From positions 248,001-312,000 of the forward strand of contig CANMFM010000007.1 of NCBI GenBank assembly GCA_947497175.1: a stretch of DNA of 64,000 nucleotides. The letters run 5' to 3'. The notes under the pieces were generated by a model that saw only the letters and a list, made by a program, of their open reading frames with translations, searched no databases and had not been told where the DNA came from. Position numbers and translations under genes: made by a program. Numbering within the stretch: the first letter of the stretch is position 1; every line of letters begins with the position of its first letter. This stretch comes from an uncultured Aquimarina sp. GTDB lineage: Bacteria; Bacteroidota; Bacteroidia; Flavobacteriales; Flavobacteriaceae. Positions 1 through 8,060 of this stretch are shown here, piece by piece.

Positions 1-318
1 ATGTGATGGCCTATAAGAGTCTTTTATATGAGAATAATCTTTGGATTTTTGGTTTGCATTTTTAATTACAAAACCGATTGGTGTACCTGTAGTAACACCT
101 TCAAAAATTCCAGAATAAAACGCTACTGTATCAGGTTCTTTACGCTGAGTCACAATAGCCGATTGACCTGGTTTTCTGCGATCAAGCTCTGCTTGTATAG
201 CTTTTACATCTATGGTTACCCCTGCAGGGCATCCATCAATGACCCCACCGATGGCTACACCATGCGATTCTCCGAAAGTTGTAAGCTTAAATAAATTTCC
301 AAATGTATTTCCTGCCAT
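1..318 (-). CDS. aroC: Chorismate synthase, N-terminal part (cut by window edge)
   Basis: This is the first 106 codons of chorismate synthase, which converts 5-enolpyruvylshikimate 3-phosphate to chorismate with reduced FMN, the last step of the shikimate pathway. The reading starts [20 protein letters not shown], the family's N-terminal signature, and continues with [10 protein letters not shown] at residues 24-33 and DRRRPGQS at 46-53. The ATG is at 318-316. The C-terminal two thirds lie to the left of the window, so integrity cannot be judged. It is divergent from the phosphoesterase gene at 605. Confidence 0.95.
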   Translation of the reverse strand, partial: MAGNTFGNLFKLTTFGESHGVAIGGVIDGCPAGVTIDVKAIQAELDRRKPGQSAIVTQRKEPDTVAFYSGIFEGVTTGTPIGFVIKNANQKSKDYSHIKDSYRPSH

Positions 319-604
319 GAATGCAAATTTTAAGACAAATGTAATTTTTAATCTTTAAAATCGAGGTAGTAATATAATATAAAAAAGATGCTTTCAATTA
401 CAAAAATTGAATCAGTTATACATTTTGAAGGATTTTTTTGAATATTGAATAGTTTACGTGATTATGCGGGATCGAGAAGTTATTGGTTAATACAAAATTA
501 ATATATAGATGGATTCATAATGAATAGATAACTATATGCTTATACTAACATAATTCAATACAGATCTTTCTGCTTTTACTTTGTAGTATCATTGACTTTT
601 ATGT
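319..604. other. Divergent intergenic region, aroC / LpxH-like gene
   Basis: 286 bases of AT-rich sequence between two divergent genes. I found no convincing small ORF or hairpin. Near 576-583 there is only an imperfect version (TTACTTTG) of the TAnnTTTG box, about 20 bases before the ATG at 605. Confidence 0.4.
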
Positions 605-1450
605 ATGAAAAAACGTACTGTTGATCTTGTTGTGGTTTCTGATGTTCACCTCGGAACTTATGGCTGCCATGCCAAAGAACTACTCAATTATTTAAATAGT
701 ATTAAACCCAAAACACTTATTTTAAATGGAGATATTGTTGATATTTGGCAATTTAGAAAACGATATTTTCCTAAATCTCATTTAAAAGTAATAAAAAAGA
801 TTATTTCTTTTGCATCTAAAGGCACTGAAGTCATATATATAACCGGAAATCATGATGAAATGCTTCGCAAGTTTAGTGATACACAAATTGGTGATTTTAA
901 ACTGGTTGATAAACTTGTACTCGAACTAGATGGTAAAAAAGCATGGTTTTTTCATGGAGATGTTTTTGATGCTTCTATACAGAATGCCAAATGGCTTGCA
1001 AAATTAGGGGGTTGGGGATATGACATGCTCATTCTTTTAAATCAGTTTATCAATTGGTTTTTGGTACGTATGGGTAGAGAGAAATTTTCTCTTTCTAAAA
1101 AAATAAAGAACAGTGTAAAAAAGGCGGTGAAATACATTAGTAATTTTGAAGCCGTAGCAGCAGAGTTAGCAGTGAATAACAAATATGACTATGTAATTTG
1201 TGGTCATATTCATCAACCACAAATGAGAGAATATGTCAATAAAAATGGTACCTGCCTGTATCTAAATTCTGGAGACTGGATAGAAAACCTAACTTCGTTA
1301 GAGTATCATGATCAGCGATGGCAAATGGTTCATTATGAAAATAAGCTATATGAAGTTTTTGAGGAAAAGCCTGAAGAAACTGAAGAGTTGATCATCAGCC
1401 CAGAAACCTTAATATCCCATATCAATATAGCAAAACAAATACAACGTTAA
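605..1450 (+). CDS. LpxH-like UDP-2,3-diacylglucosamine diphosphatase family metallophosphoesterase
   Basis: A 281-residue calcineurin-type phosphoesterase. The five metal-binding blocks are visible: DVHLG (D13, H15), NGDIVD (D43), GNHDE (N82, H83), FHGD (H117) and GHIHQP (H201, H203). The WQF and RKR residues after the second block fit the UDP-2,3-diacylglucosamine pyrophosphatase branch (LpxH/LpxH2 type), which cleaves UDP-2,3-diacylglucosamine to lipid X and UMP in lipid A synthesis. Substrate is inferred from family resemblance; other phosphodiesters are possible. The rest of the lipid A genes in this window are 50 kb away. Its 3' end overlaps the convergent flavoprotein gene by four bases. 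Confidence 0.8.
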   Translation: MKKRTVDLVVVSDVHLGTYGCHAKELLNYLNSIKPKTLILNGDIVDIWQFRKRYFPKSHLKVIKKIISFASKGTEVIYITGNHDEMLRKFSDTQIGDFKLVDKLVLELDGKKAWFFHGDVFDASIQNAKWLAKLGGWGYDMLILLNQFINWFLVRMGREKFSLSKKIKNSVKKAVKYISNFEAVAAELAVNNKYDYVICGHIHQPQMREYVNKNGTCLYLNSGDWIENLTSLEYHDQRWQMVHYENKLYEVFEEKPEETEELIISPETLISHINIAKQIQR

Positions 1451-4371
1451 TCCACCAAAGCATGCCTCAAAATTGTAACCGGATGTACCGCTTCTTTTTG
1501 TGTTCCATCCATTATTTGATGCCTGCAACTTGTTCCTACAGCAGCGATAATTGTATTTTCCGGAGCTTTCCTTACCGCAGGAAAGAGTGTTTGTTCTCCT
1601 ACCTGCATGCTAATCTCATAATGTTCTTTTTCATACCCAAAAGAGCCTGCCATACCACAACATCCCGAAGGGATGATGGTTACTTTAAAGTTTTCGGGCA
1701 GATTTAATAGTGCAAATGTACTGTGGATGTTTGACAGTGCTTTTTGATGGCAATGACCGTGTAACTTGATTGTTTTTGCTTTGGTTATAAAACTTTTAGA
1801 ATGTATATTTCCTGTAGCTATTTCTGATGCTAAAAATTCATCAATCAGAACTGTATTTTCTGAAACGGATTTTGCTTTTTGTTTATCATCGGCTAATCGC
1901 AAGTATTCATCTTTAAATGTTAATATTGCTGATGGTTCTATACCTATAAGTGGCGTTTCTTTTGAAACCAAGTCTGAAAAAATCTCTACATTATGATTTG
2001 CCAATTTTTTGGCTTGTTTTAGTAATCCCTTTGAAATAAATGTACGTCCGCTTTCTTTATGATCAACAATAGTCACCTTATAATTTAATCTGGTGAGCAG
2101 TAGGATAGCATCCACACCTATATTCGTGTCTAAATGATTTGTAAATTCATCAACAAAGAGATATACTGTTTTGATCGGACTCTGCGGTTGTATCTTTTTT
2201 AAATTCTTTTTACACCACTTCCGTAAAGACTGTCTACTTAATACGGGTAATTGGCGTTGTTTTGCTATCCCAAAAACAGATTTCATTATTCCTGAAGTAA
2301 TTCTATTTTTAAAAATGAAATTAGTAATTGCAGGTGTTATACTCCCCAATTCATTGAGTCGATTAGTATATGCAAAAAGTTTTGTTCTTAACGAAATTCC
2401 GTGCTCTTTTTGATATTGATACTCAAATTCTGCTTTTAGCGTAGCCACATCTACATTAGACGGACACTCGCTAGAGCACCCTTTACAACTTAAGCACAAA
2501 TCGAAAACTTCTTTTAATTCTTTGCTGTCAAATCGATTTGTTTTTTCGCTGTTTGTTAAAAATTCGCGTAGCGCATTAGCCCTGCCTCGGGTGGTATCCT
2601 TTTCATTTTTTGTAGCTCTGTAACTAGGGCACATCGTTCCTCCTGCGGCTACCGATTTACGACAATCTCCGCTACCGTTGCATTTTTCTGTAGCCCTTAG
2701 AATTCCTAAAGAATCAGAAAAATCTAACAGCGTATTGATCTCGGGTTCGTTTCGATCTATTTCGTAACGTAGTTTTTCATCCATAGGATAAGCATCTACA
2801 ATTTTCCCGGGATTAAAAATACCCTGAGGATCAAATATCCTCTTTACCTTTTTTATAATTTGAAAGTTTTCTTCGCCTATCATAAATGGTATGTATGGTG
2901 CTCTTACAATACCATCTCCATGCTCGCCACTCATAGATCCGTTATATTTTTTAACCAGCGTAGCCACATCATCAGTTATTTTTTTAAAAAGAATAACATC
3001 TTCACTTTTTTTGAGATCTAAAATAGGTCTTAAATGTAACTCTCCTGCTCCTGCATGCGCATAATAGACAGCTTGCTGATCATATGATTTCATAATGGTG
3101 GTAAACTCGGATATATAATCTGCCAAGTCTGAAATTGCAACCGCAGTATCTTCAATACATGCCACTGCCTTTTTATCCCCTACAATATTTCCCAACAGTC
3201 CTAACCCCGCTTTACGAAGTTCTAACGCCTGATCTATTTGTTTTCCTTTTAAAATTGTATTTGAATAGCTCAATCCAGCATCATCTAATGTTTTGAGCAA
3301 TAACTGCATTTGACTTTCAAGATCTTCTGTATCAGGAGCCCGTAATTCTAACATTAAAATTGCTTCTGGGTCATCTTTAATGAAAAACCGATTTTTTTGT
3401 TGTTCAATGTTATTTTTTGTACAATCTAAAATGGTCTTATCCATCATCTCGCAGGTAAATAATGAATGTTGCATTACAGATTCTACAGCATTCATGCAGT
3501 CTTCAATGGTTGAAAAATGCGCTGCAATCATAACAGATTCTTCTGGGGGCAGATCATCCAGGCGCAAAGTGATTTGTGTGGTAAATGCTAATGTGCCTTC
3601 GCTACCTACTAACAATTTACACATATTAAATGCCTCTGAGGTATCCGAAAACACGTTCGAATTGATAAGTTCATCTATGGCATATCCCGTATTACGACGA
3701 TGAATTTCAGGTTTCGGAAAATTATCTTTAATCTGCTGTTGTGTGGTTTCTGAAAAAAGTTCTTTATAAACGTCCTGATATATTTTCCCTTCTAGGGTAT
3801 TTAGTGCTCTCTTAGTATTAAATTCTTCTTTAGATACTTCTGCGAAAACAGCTTCGGTACCATCAGACAAAACAGTTTTTAATTCTACTACTTTATCTCT
3901 TGTGACCCCATATTGAATAGAGGTTGTACCGCTACTGTTATTACCGACCATACCCCCAATCATACATCGATTTGAAGTTGAAGTATTAGGCCCAAAAAAA
4001 AGCTTATAAGGTTTTAAAAATCGATTAAGATCATCGCGTATGACACCTGGTTGGACCGTAACTGTTTTGTTTTTTTGATCTATAGATAGGATTTGTGTAA
4101 AATATGTTGAAAGATCAACAATAATACCTTCGCCGACACATTGACCCGCAAGCGATGTTCCTGCTGTTCTGGGAATAAGACCAATATGATAATGTGTAGC
4201 AAAAGCAATTAACTTTTTTAAATCTGCTACAGTTTTAGGGAAGGCTACAGCCATCGGAATTCTACGATATACAGATGCATCTGTAGCATAAAGTGCTTTA
4301 GAAAGCGAATCGTATTGTAATTCTCCTTCTAATTGCTGCTCTAAAGATGTTAATGCACTATTATACGTCAT
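1447..4371 (-). CDS. FAD- and Fe-S-binding oxidoreductase, YdiJ/D-2-hydroxyglutarate dehydrogenase-like
   Basis: A 974-residue fusion of an FAD-linked oxidase with an iron-sulfur module. Residues about 35-160 form the FAD-binding part (PRTAGTSLAG at 68-77, GNNSSGT at 143-149). The FAD oxidase C-terminal domain carries HAGAGELH (439-446) and SGEHGDG (481-487). Fe-S ligands are C564, C570 and C581, then the cluster C626, C629, C632, C636 followed by P. Near the C-terminus is a CCG-type segment (SGCCGMAGSFGYEKE). This is the architecture of E. coli YdiJ, a D-2-hydroxyglutarate dehydrogenase; glycolate and D-lactate dehydrogenases are related alternatives. It overlaps the upstream Lrp gene by 11 bases, so the two are cotranscribed. 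The divergent DUF1338/HglS-like gene would make its substrate, which favours D-2-hydroxyglutarate. Confidence 0.82.
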   Translation of the reverse strand: MTYNSALTSLEQQLEGELQYDSLSKALYATDASVYRRIPMAVAFPKTVADLKKLIAFATHYHIGLIPRTAGTSLAGQCVGEGIIVDLSTYFTQILSIDQKNKTVTVQPGVIRDDLNRFLKPYKLFFGPNTSTSNRCMIGGMVGNNSSGTTSIQYGVTRDKVVELKTVLSDGTEAVFAEVSKEEFNTKRALNTLEGKIYQDVYKELFSETTQQQIKDNFPKPEIHRRNTGYAIDELINSNVFSDTSEAFNMCKLLVGSEGTLAFTTQITLRLDDLPPEESVMIAAHFSTIEDCMNAVESVMQHSLFTCEMMDKTILDCTKNNIEQQKNRFFIKDDPEAILMLELRAPDTEDLESQMQLLLKTLDDAGLSYSNTILKGKQIDQALELRKAGLGLLGNIVGDKKAVACIEDTAVAISDLADYISEFTTIMKSYDQQAVYYAHAGAGELHLRPILDLKKSEDVILFKKITDDVATLVKKYNGSMSGEHGDGIVRAPYIPFMIGEENFQIIKKVKRIFDPQGIFNPGKIVDAYPMDEKLRYEIDRNEPEINTLLDFSDSLGILRATEKCNGSGDCRKSVAAGGTMCPSYRATKNEKDTTRGRANALREFLTNSEKTNRFDSKELKEVFDLCLSCKGCSSECPSNVDVATLKAEFEYQYQKEHGISLRTKLFAYTNRLNELGSITPAITNFIFKNRITSGIMKSVFGIAKQRQLPVLSRQSLRKWCKKNLKKIQPQSPIKTVYLFVDEFTNHLDTNIGVDAILLLTRLNYKVTIVDHKESGRTFISKGLLKQAKKLANHNVEIFSDLVSKETPLIGIEPSAILTFKDEYLRLADDKQKAKSVSENTVLIDEFLASEIATGNIHSKSFITKAKTIKLHGHCHQKALSNIHSTFALLNLPENFKVTIIPSGCCGMAGSFGYEKEHYEISMQVGEQTLFPAVRKAPENTIIAAVGTSCRHQIMDGTQKEAVHPVTILRHALVD

Positions 4372-4846
4372 ATCTAGTTTTCTTTGCTAAAGAATTCAGA
4401 GAAACTGGTCTTTTAAAATTGGTATCAAAACAAATAAAACTGTCTGTACCGGCAACCCCGTCAATATGATGCACCTGCTCATATAAAACTCTTTTAAGGT
4501 GGTGATTGTCTATTGCAAAAATAAGAATGAAAATCGCATAATGACCAGAAACATAATTACATTCTAATATTTCAGGAATTTTTTTTAATCCTTCGACTAC
4601 CTGCTCAGCATATCTGGCTTCTCTTAAGCGGATTCCCACATAAGATTTCGTTCTAAAACCCAATTGTTTTTCATCGACCACAAATTCGGCTTTTTTTATT
4701 ACCCCTTTCTGTTTTAACTTTTTAATTCTTTGGTGAACCAAAGAGTTAGAGATTTTTAGATCATCAGCTATTTGAGAGAATGGTTTTCTTGCATCTTCAC
4801 GAATCTGCAATAGAATTTGTTGGTCTACATAATCAAAATGGTTCAT
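4361..4846 (-). CDS. Lrp/AsnC family transcriptional regulator
   Basis: A 161-residue regulator with an N-terminal winged helix-turn-helix (DQQILLQIREDARKPFSQIA, then SNSLVHQRIKKLKQKGVI) and a C-terminal RAM/AsnC ligand-binding domain (YVGIRLREA to GVAGTDSF). I chose the ATG at 4846; a TTG three codons upstream is also possible. It is translationally linked to the flavoprotein behind it and divergent from the HglS-like gene at 5007. Lrp-family proteins often control adjacent amino acid catabolic genes and themselves, so it probably regulates both transcripts, perhaps in response to lysine or a breakdown product. The ligand is not visible from sequence. Confidence 0.9.
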   Translation of the reverse strand: MNHFDYVDQQILLQIREDARKPFSQIADDLKISNSLVHQRIKKLKQKGVIKKAEFVVDEKQLGFRTKSYVGIRLREARYAEQVVEGLKKIPEILECNYVSGHYAIFILIFAIDNHHLKRVLYEQVHHIDGVAGTDSFICFDTNFKRPVSLNSLAKKTRYDV

Positions 4847-4909
4847 AACATTCAAAAAATTAAATAGGTCATGGTCAATATGGCAATGAAAATTTTAAAT
4901 AATACCAAA

Positions 4910-4928
4910 TTGACATATAAACTGTCAA
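4910..4928. promoter_or_regulatory. Candidate Lrp operator (inverted repeat)
   Basis: TTGACA, a 7-base spacer TATAAAC, then TGTCAA: a perfect 6-base inverted repeat 64 bases upstream of the Lrp ATG and 49 bases before the -7 box of the divergent gene. Position and AT-rich centre fit an Lrp-family site. Assignment to this regulator is inference. Confidence 0.4.
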
Positions 4929-4976
4929 AAATATAGCAAAACTAATTAAAATCAATCAAATAAAAATCAAAAATAA

Positions 4977-4984
4977 TATTTTTG
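4977..4984 (+). promoter_or_regulatory. -7 promoter box for the HglS-like gene
   Basis: TATTTTTG matches TAnnTTTG exactly and lies 22 bases before the ATG at 5007. No clear TTG -33 element is seen at 17-23 bases upstream, which would suit an activator-dependent promoter. Confidence 0.5.
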
Positions 4985-5006
4985 TATCAAATAAAAACAT
5001 AACAAA

Positions 5007-5819
5007 ATGAGCCCTACTTATTTTTTTGATGAATTATGGAAACAATACGTTGCCAAAACACCATCTGCGGAAAAAATCAGATCTATTCTAGAAGCTGAAG
5101 GAAACATAGTTTACAACGATCATATTGCGATTCGTACTTTTAATGATCCAAGAGTAGATATTGATGTTCTAGCCAAACCATTTATAGCAATGGGGTATGA
5201 ACCAAAAGGAGAATACCATTTTGAAACCAAGAAATTATTTGCCAGGCATTTTGAACATAAAAATGATGCTAACGCTCCAAAGATTTTTATCAGTGAGCTG
5301 TTATTAGAAGAATTTTCTGAAGAAGTTAAAGGAACAATTACTGATATTCTGGATCAAGCCAATCAAGAGGTATACAATACAGAGGATTTAATTCTAAAAG
5401 GAAGAGTTTGGGATACCCCTTCGATCAAAATCTATCAAGATCTTCTTTCTGTATCAGAATATGCGGCCTGGATGTATGTAAATGGTTTTTGTTCAAACCA
5501 TTTCACAATCGATGTAAACAAATTAGAGACTTTTGAAAGTTTAGAACAGGTGAATCAATTCTTAAAATCTAATGGGTTCACAATGAACTCTTCTGGTGGT
5601 GAAATTAAAGGATCTCCTGCCTTATTGCTCGAACAATCTAGTATTCTTGCTGATACAGTCGAAGTGGAGTTTCAAGAGGTAAGCAAAGAAGTGACATCGT
5701 GTTATTATGAGTTTGCTTTTCGCTATCCAAAACCCAACGGAAACCTCTATTCCGGGTTTATTGCAGGTTCTGCGGATAAGATTTTTGAGAGTACAGATAT
5801 GGGGCTTCAAGATAGGTAG
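5007..5819 (+). CDS. DUF1338 family protein, HglS-like 2-oxoadipate dioxygenase/decarboxylase
   Basis: A 270-residue DUF1338 protein. The studied member, HglS of Pseudomonas putida, is an Fe(II) enzyme that turns 2-oxoadipate into D-2-hydroxyglutarate during lysine catabolism. Metal ligands of that enzyme have counterparts here: HIAIR gives H39 and R43, the SNHF segment gives H165, and YEFAFR gives E235. Neighbours support the role: the divergent operon encodes an Lrp regulator and a flavoprotein of the type that oxidises D-2-hydroxyglutarate to 2-oxoglutarate. At 270 residues it is shorter than the proteobacterial enzyme of roughly 450. Function is inferred from motifs and context. Confidence 0.78.
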   Translation: MSPTYFFDELWKQYVAKTPSAEKIRSILEAEGNIVYNDHIAIRTFNDPRVDIDVLAKPFIAMGYEPKGEYHFETKKLFARHFEHKNDANAPKIFISELLLEEFSEEVKGTITDILDQANQEVYNTEDLILKGRVWDTPSIKIYQDLLSVSEYAAWMYVNGFCSNHFTIDVNKLETFESLEQVNQFLKSNGFTMNSSGGEIKGSPALLLEQSSILADTVEVEFQEVSKEVTSCYYEFAFRYPKPNGNLYSGFIAGSADKIFESTDMGLQDR

Positions 5820-5912
5820 TTAATCGAAATTAACAAAAATTTAAGAACTTTACTTACAGATCAGAACTTTTGTGACGTTATATTCGGGAACTAAATAAAA
5901 ACCTATTTAACT

Positions 5913-6401
5913 ATGACAAAACGTATTTTAATTATTACAGCGTTCTTATTAGGTACTATAAGTACTATCCAATCACAAGAAATTTCTAAAAATGCCCTAG
6001 GGATTAGAATTGGTGATAATGATGGATTTGGAGCTGAAGTTTCTTATCAAAGAGGTCTAAGTGGTAATAACCGATTAGAATTTGATTTAGGTTGGAGAGA
6101 CTTTGATACTGCAACGGCTATAAAAATTGCAGCGCTTTATCAATGGGTATTTAACCTTGACAAAGGATTTAACTGGTACGTAGGCCCTGGAGGTGGAGTT
6201 GGTTTTGTTGACTATGATGATCGTTTTTTTGGAAATGATGGCAGTGATAGCTTCTTTTTTATTGCAGGTGATATAGGTATCGAATATAATTTTGATGCTC
6301 CTATTATTATTTCACTAGATATAAGACCAGAAATTGGTTTTGGAGACTTTAACGATGATTTAGATTTAGATATAGGTCTTGGTCTTCGTTATCAATTCTA
6401 A
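5913..6401 (+). CDS. Small outer membrane beta-barrel protein
   Basis: 162 residues with a signal peptide (TKRILIITAFLLGTISTIQS, cleavage near QSQ at 20-22) and then alternating aromatic/hydrophobic strands rich in Gly and Asp, ending in RYQF, the terminal aromatic typical of barrels. The predicted product is a small OmpX/OmpW-like barrel. No specific function can be assigned. It stands alone between the HglS-like gene and the convergent bshA. Confidence 0.7.
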   Translation: MTKRILIITAFLLGTISTIQSQEISKNALGIRIGDNDGFGAEVSYQRGLSGNNRLEFDLGWRDFDTATAIKIAALYQWVFNLDKGFNWYVGPGGGVGFVDYDDRFFGNDGSDSFFFIAGDIGIEYNFDAPIIISLDIRPEIGFGDFNDDLDLDIGLGLRYQF

Positions 6402-6434
6402 ACTATTATAAATACTATATAATACTGATCGTTC

Positions 6435-7562
6435 CTAAGATATTGCTAATGCGCTTTCGTATAATGCAATATACTTAGGAACGATTTCGTTTACATCAAA
6501 TTTCAAGGCCTCTTCTAAGGCTCTTTCTTTAAACATTTCAAGGGTACTATCATCTTCAAGAATTTTGATCGCATTCTCTGACATTTCCTCTACATCTCCA
6601 ACTGCACTCAAATACCCGGAAACGCCATGATTGTTAACTTCAGGAATACCTCCTGCGTTACTTGATATTACAGGAACCTTATTTACCATAGCCTCTAGTG
6701 CGGCCAAACCAAAACTTTCTCTTTCTGAGGGGAGTAAAAATAAATCAGAGAAACATAATATCTTATCAATTTCATTACTATTTCCGAAAAAGATGACTTT
6801 ATCCTTAATCCCCAGCTCTTTACATTTTTGTTCTGCCGATTTACGCTCAGGTCCTTCACCCACCATGAGTAATTTTGCCGGTATCTTTTTTTGAATATTA
6901 TAGAAAATATCCACAATATCGGTAATTCGTTTTACCGCCCTAAAATTACTAATATGCGTCACTATGCGTTCTTGTGGCTTGGCCATTACCTCTCGCTGAC
7001 AGTCAGTAAAACTACTTTTTTGGTGGCCAACATCGATAAAATTTGGAACGACTTGTATGTCTTTTTTAATATCAAAAAGGCGCAATGTATCTTCTTTTAA
7101 GCTTTGAGAAACTGAAGTAACGATATCACTATTGTTAATACTAAAGGTCACCGCTGGTTTATAATAAGGGTGGTTTCCTACCAGAGTAATATCTGTACCG
7201 TGCAGGGTTGTTACCATAGGCACAAATATCCCTTCTTCTTCAAGCATTTTTTTAGCCATATATCCGGCGTATGCATGTGGGATTGCATAATGTACATGCA
7301 GCACATCGATCTGGTATTTTTTAATGGTATCTACTAATTTACTCGACAAGGCCAATTCGTAGGGTTGATAATGAAAAAGCGGGTATGTAGGAACATTAAC
7401 TTCATGAAAATGAATATTAGGATCCAAAAGATCTAAACGCACAGGTTGTTTATAGGTTATAAAATGAACCTCATGGTTTAATTTAGCCAAAGCAATTCCT
7501 AATTCTGTGGCTACCACTCCACTACCCCCAAAGGTTGGATAACAAACTATAGCAATTTTCAT
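6435..7562 (-). CDS. bshA: N-acetyl-alpha-D-glucosaminyl L-malate synthase BshA
   Basis: A 375-residue GT4 glycosyltransferase that transfers GlcNAc from UDP-GlcNAc to L-malate, the first step of bacillithiol synthesis. The N-terminus CYPTFGGSGVVATELG (7-22) is diagnostic, followed by the HFHEVNVP segment, VHYAIPHAYAGYMAKKML and TLHGTDITLVG. The C-terminal domain has the retaining-transferase motif around SERESFGLAALEAM (E-x7-E). The other bacillithiol genes are not in the window. It is downstream of rnpB on the same strand, with 70 bases between them. Confidence 0.93.
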   Translation of the reverse strand: MKIAIVCYPTFGGSGVVATELGIALAKLNHEVHFITYKQPVRLDLLDPNIHFHEVNVPTYPLFHYQPYELALSSKLVDTIKKYQIDVLHVHYAIPHAYAGYMAKKMLEEEGIFVPMVTTLHGTDITLVGNHPYYKPAVTFSINNSDIVTSVSQSLKEDTLRLFDIKKDIQVVPNFIDVGHQKSSFTDCQREVMAKPQERIVTHISNFRAVKRITDIVDIFYNIQKKIPAKLLMVGEGPERKSAEQKCKELGIKDKVIFFGNSNEIDKILCFSDLFLLPSERESFGLAALEAMVNKVPVISSNAGGIPEVNNHGVSGYLSAVGDVEEMSENAIKILEDDSTLEMFKERALEEALKFDVNEIVPKYIALYESALAIS

Positions 7563-7631
7563 GTAGACAATTTTTCTTGCGGTACAAGGTACAAGAAAAT
7601 TAGTATTGACAGTTGTTAAAGGAGTTTTAAA

Positions 7632-7931
7632 AAAAAGCAGATCATAAGCCGGATTCTGTTTCCAACGGTGTGGATCCTTATCATTTATCTAGCCTTAATA
7701 TTACTATCAAGATCAAACCGCCTACCCTCCAACATTGGGCGCACAACCCTCAAAAGCTGGTTTACATGGCGTTGCACCGTATAGAGTTTACCTGGTTTCA
7801 CTACAGCATTACCTGTACATACTCTCTGTTGCACTTGTCCTCGCCTTACGACGGACGGGCGTTACCCGCTATACTGTGCTATGGTGTCCGGACTTTCCTC
7901 GACCAAAAGATCGCGATAAGGTGATCTGCTT
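7632..7931 (-). ncRNA. rnpB: RNase P RNA (bacterial type A)
   Basis: About 300 nt. On the minus strand the 5' part reads AAGCAGATCA and the 3' end TGATCTGCTT, pairing as helix P1. Conserved core parts are present: GAGGAAAGTCCGGAC with CACC, then GGGTAACGCCCG, GTGAAACCAGGTAAACTC, GGAGGGTAGGCGGTTTGA and the 3' ACAGAATCCGGCTTA. A T-rich run follows the 3' end. It processes the 5' ends of tRNA precursors together with RnpA. The boundaries were set from the P1 pairing and may be off by a few bases. Confidence 0.95.
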
Positions 7932-7935
7932 ACTG

Positions 7936-7943
7936 CAAAAATA
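7936..7943 (-). promoter_or_regulatory. -7 promoter box of rnpB
   Basis: On the minus strand TATTTTTG (TAnnTTTG) ends five bases before the inferred 5' end of the RNase P RNA, the correct spacing for the transcription start of an untranslated RNA. This independently supports the 5' boundary. Confidence 0.65.
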
Positions 7944-8047
7944 TCATAATTCACTAGCATGTATCTCTAATTATGAATTATTTTTTTGGCTGTTAATAAC
8001 TAAAAATAAAAATCGAATCCTAAAATTTATTTTTTGTATTCAATTTT

Positions 8048-8055
8048 TAACTTTG
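8048..8055 (+). promoter_or_regulatory. -7 promoter box of dnaX
   Basis: TAACTTTG matches TAnnTTTG and ends five bases before the ATG at 8061, so the message would be leaderless or nearly so. The box lies inside the longer reading that begins at 8034, which argues against that earlier start. Confidence 0.55.
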
Positions 8056-8060
8056 CATTG

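Noticed and set aside
28..294. 88-codon plus-strand ORF
   Set aside because: It lies antisense to the clear aroC N-terminus.
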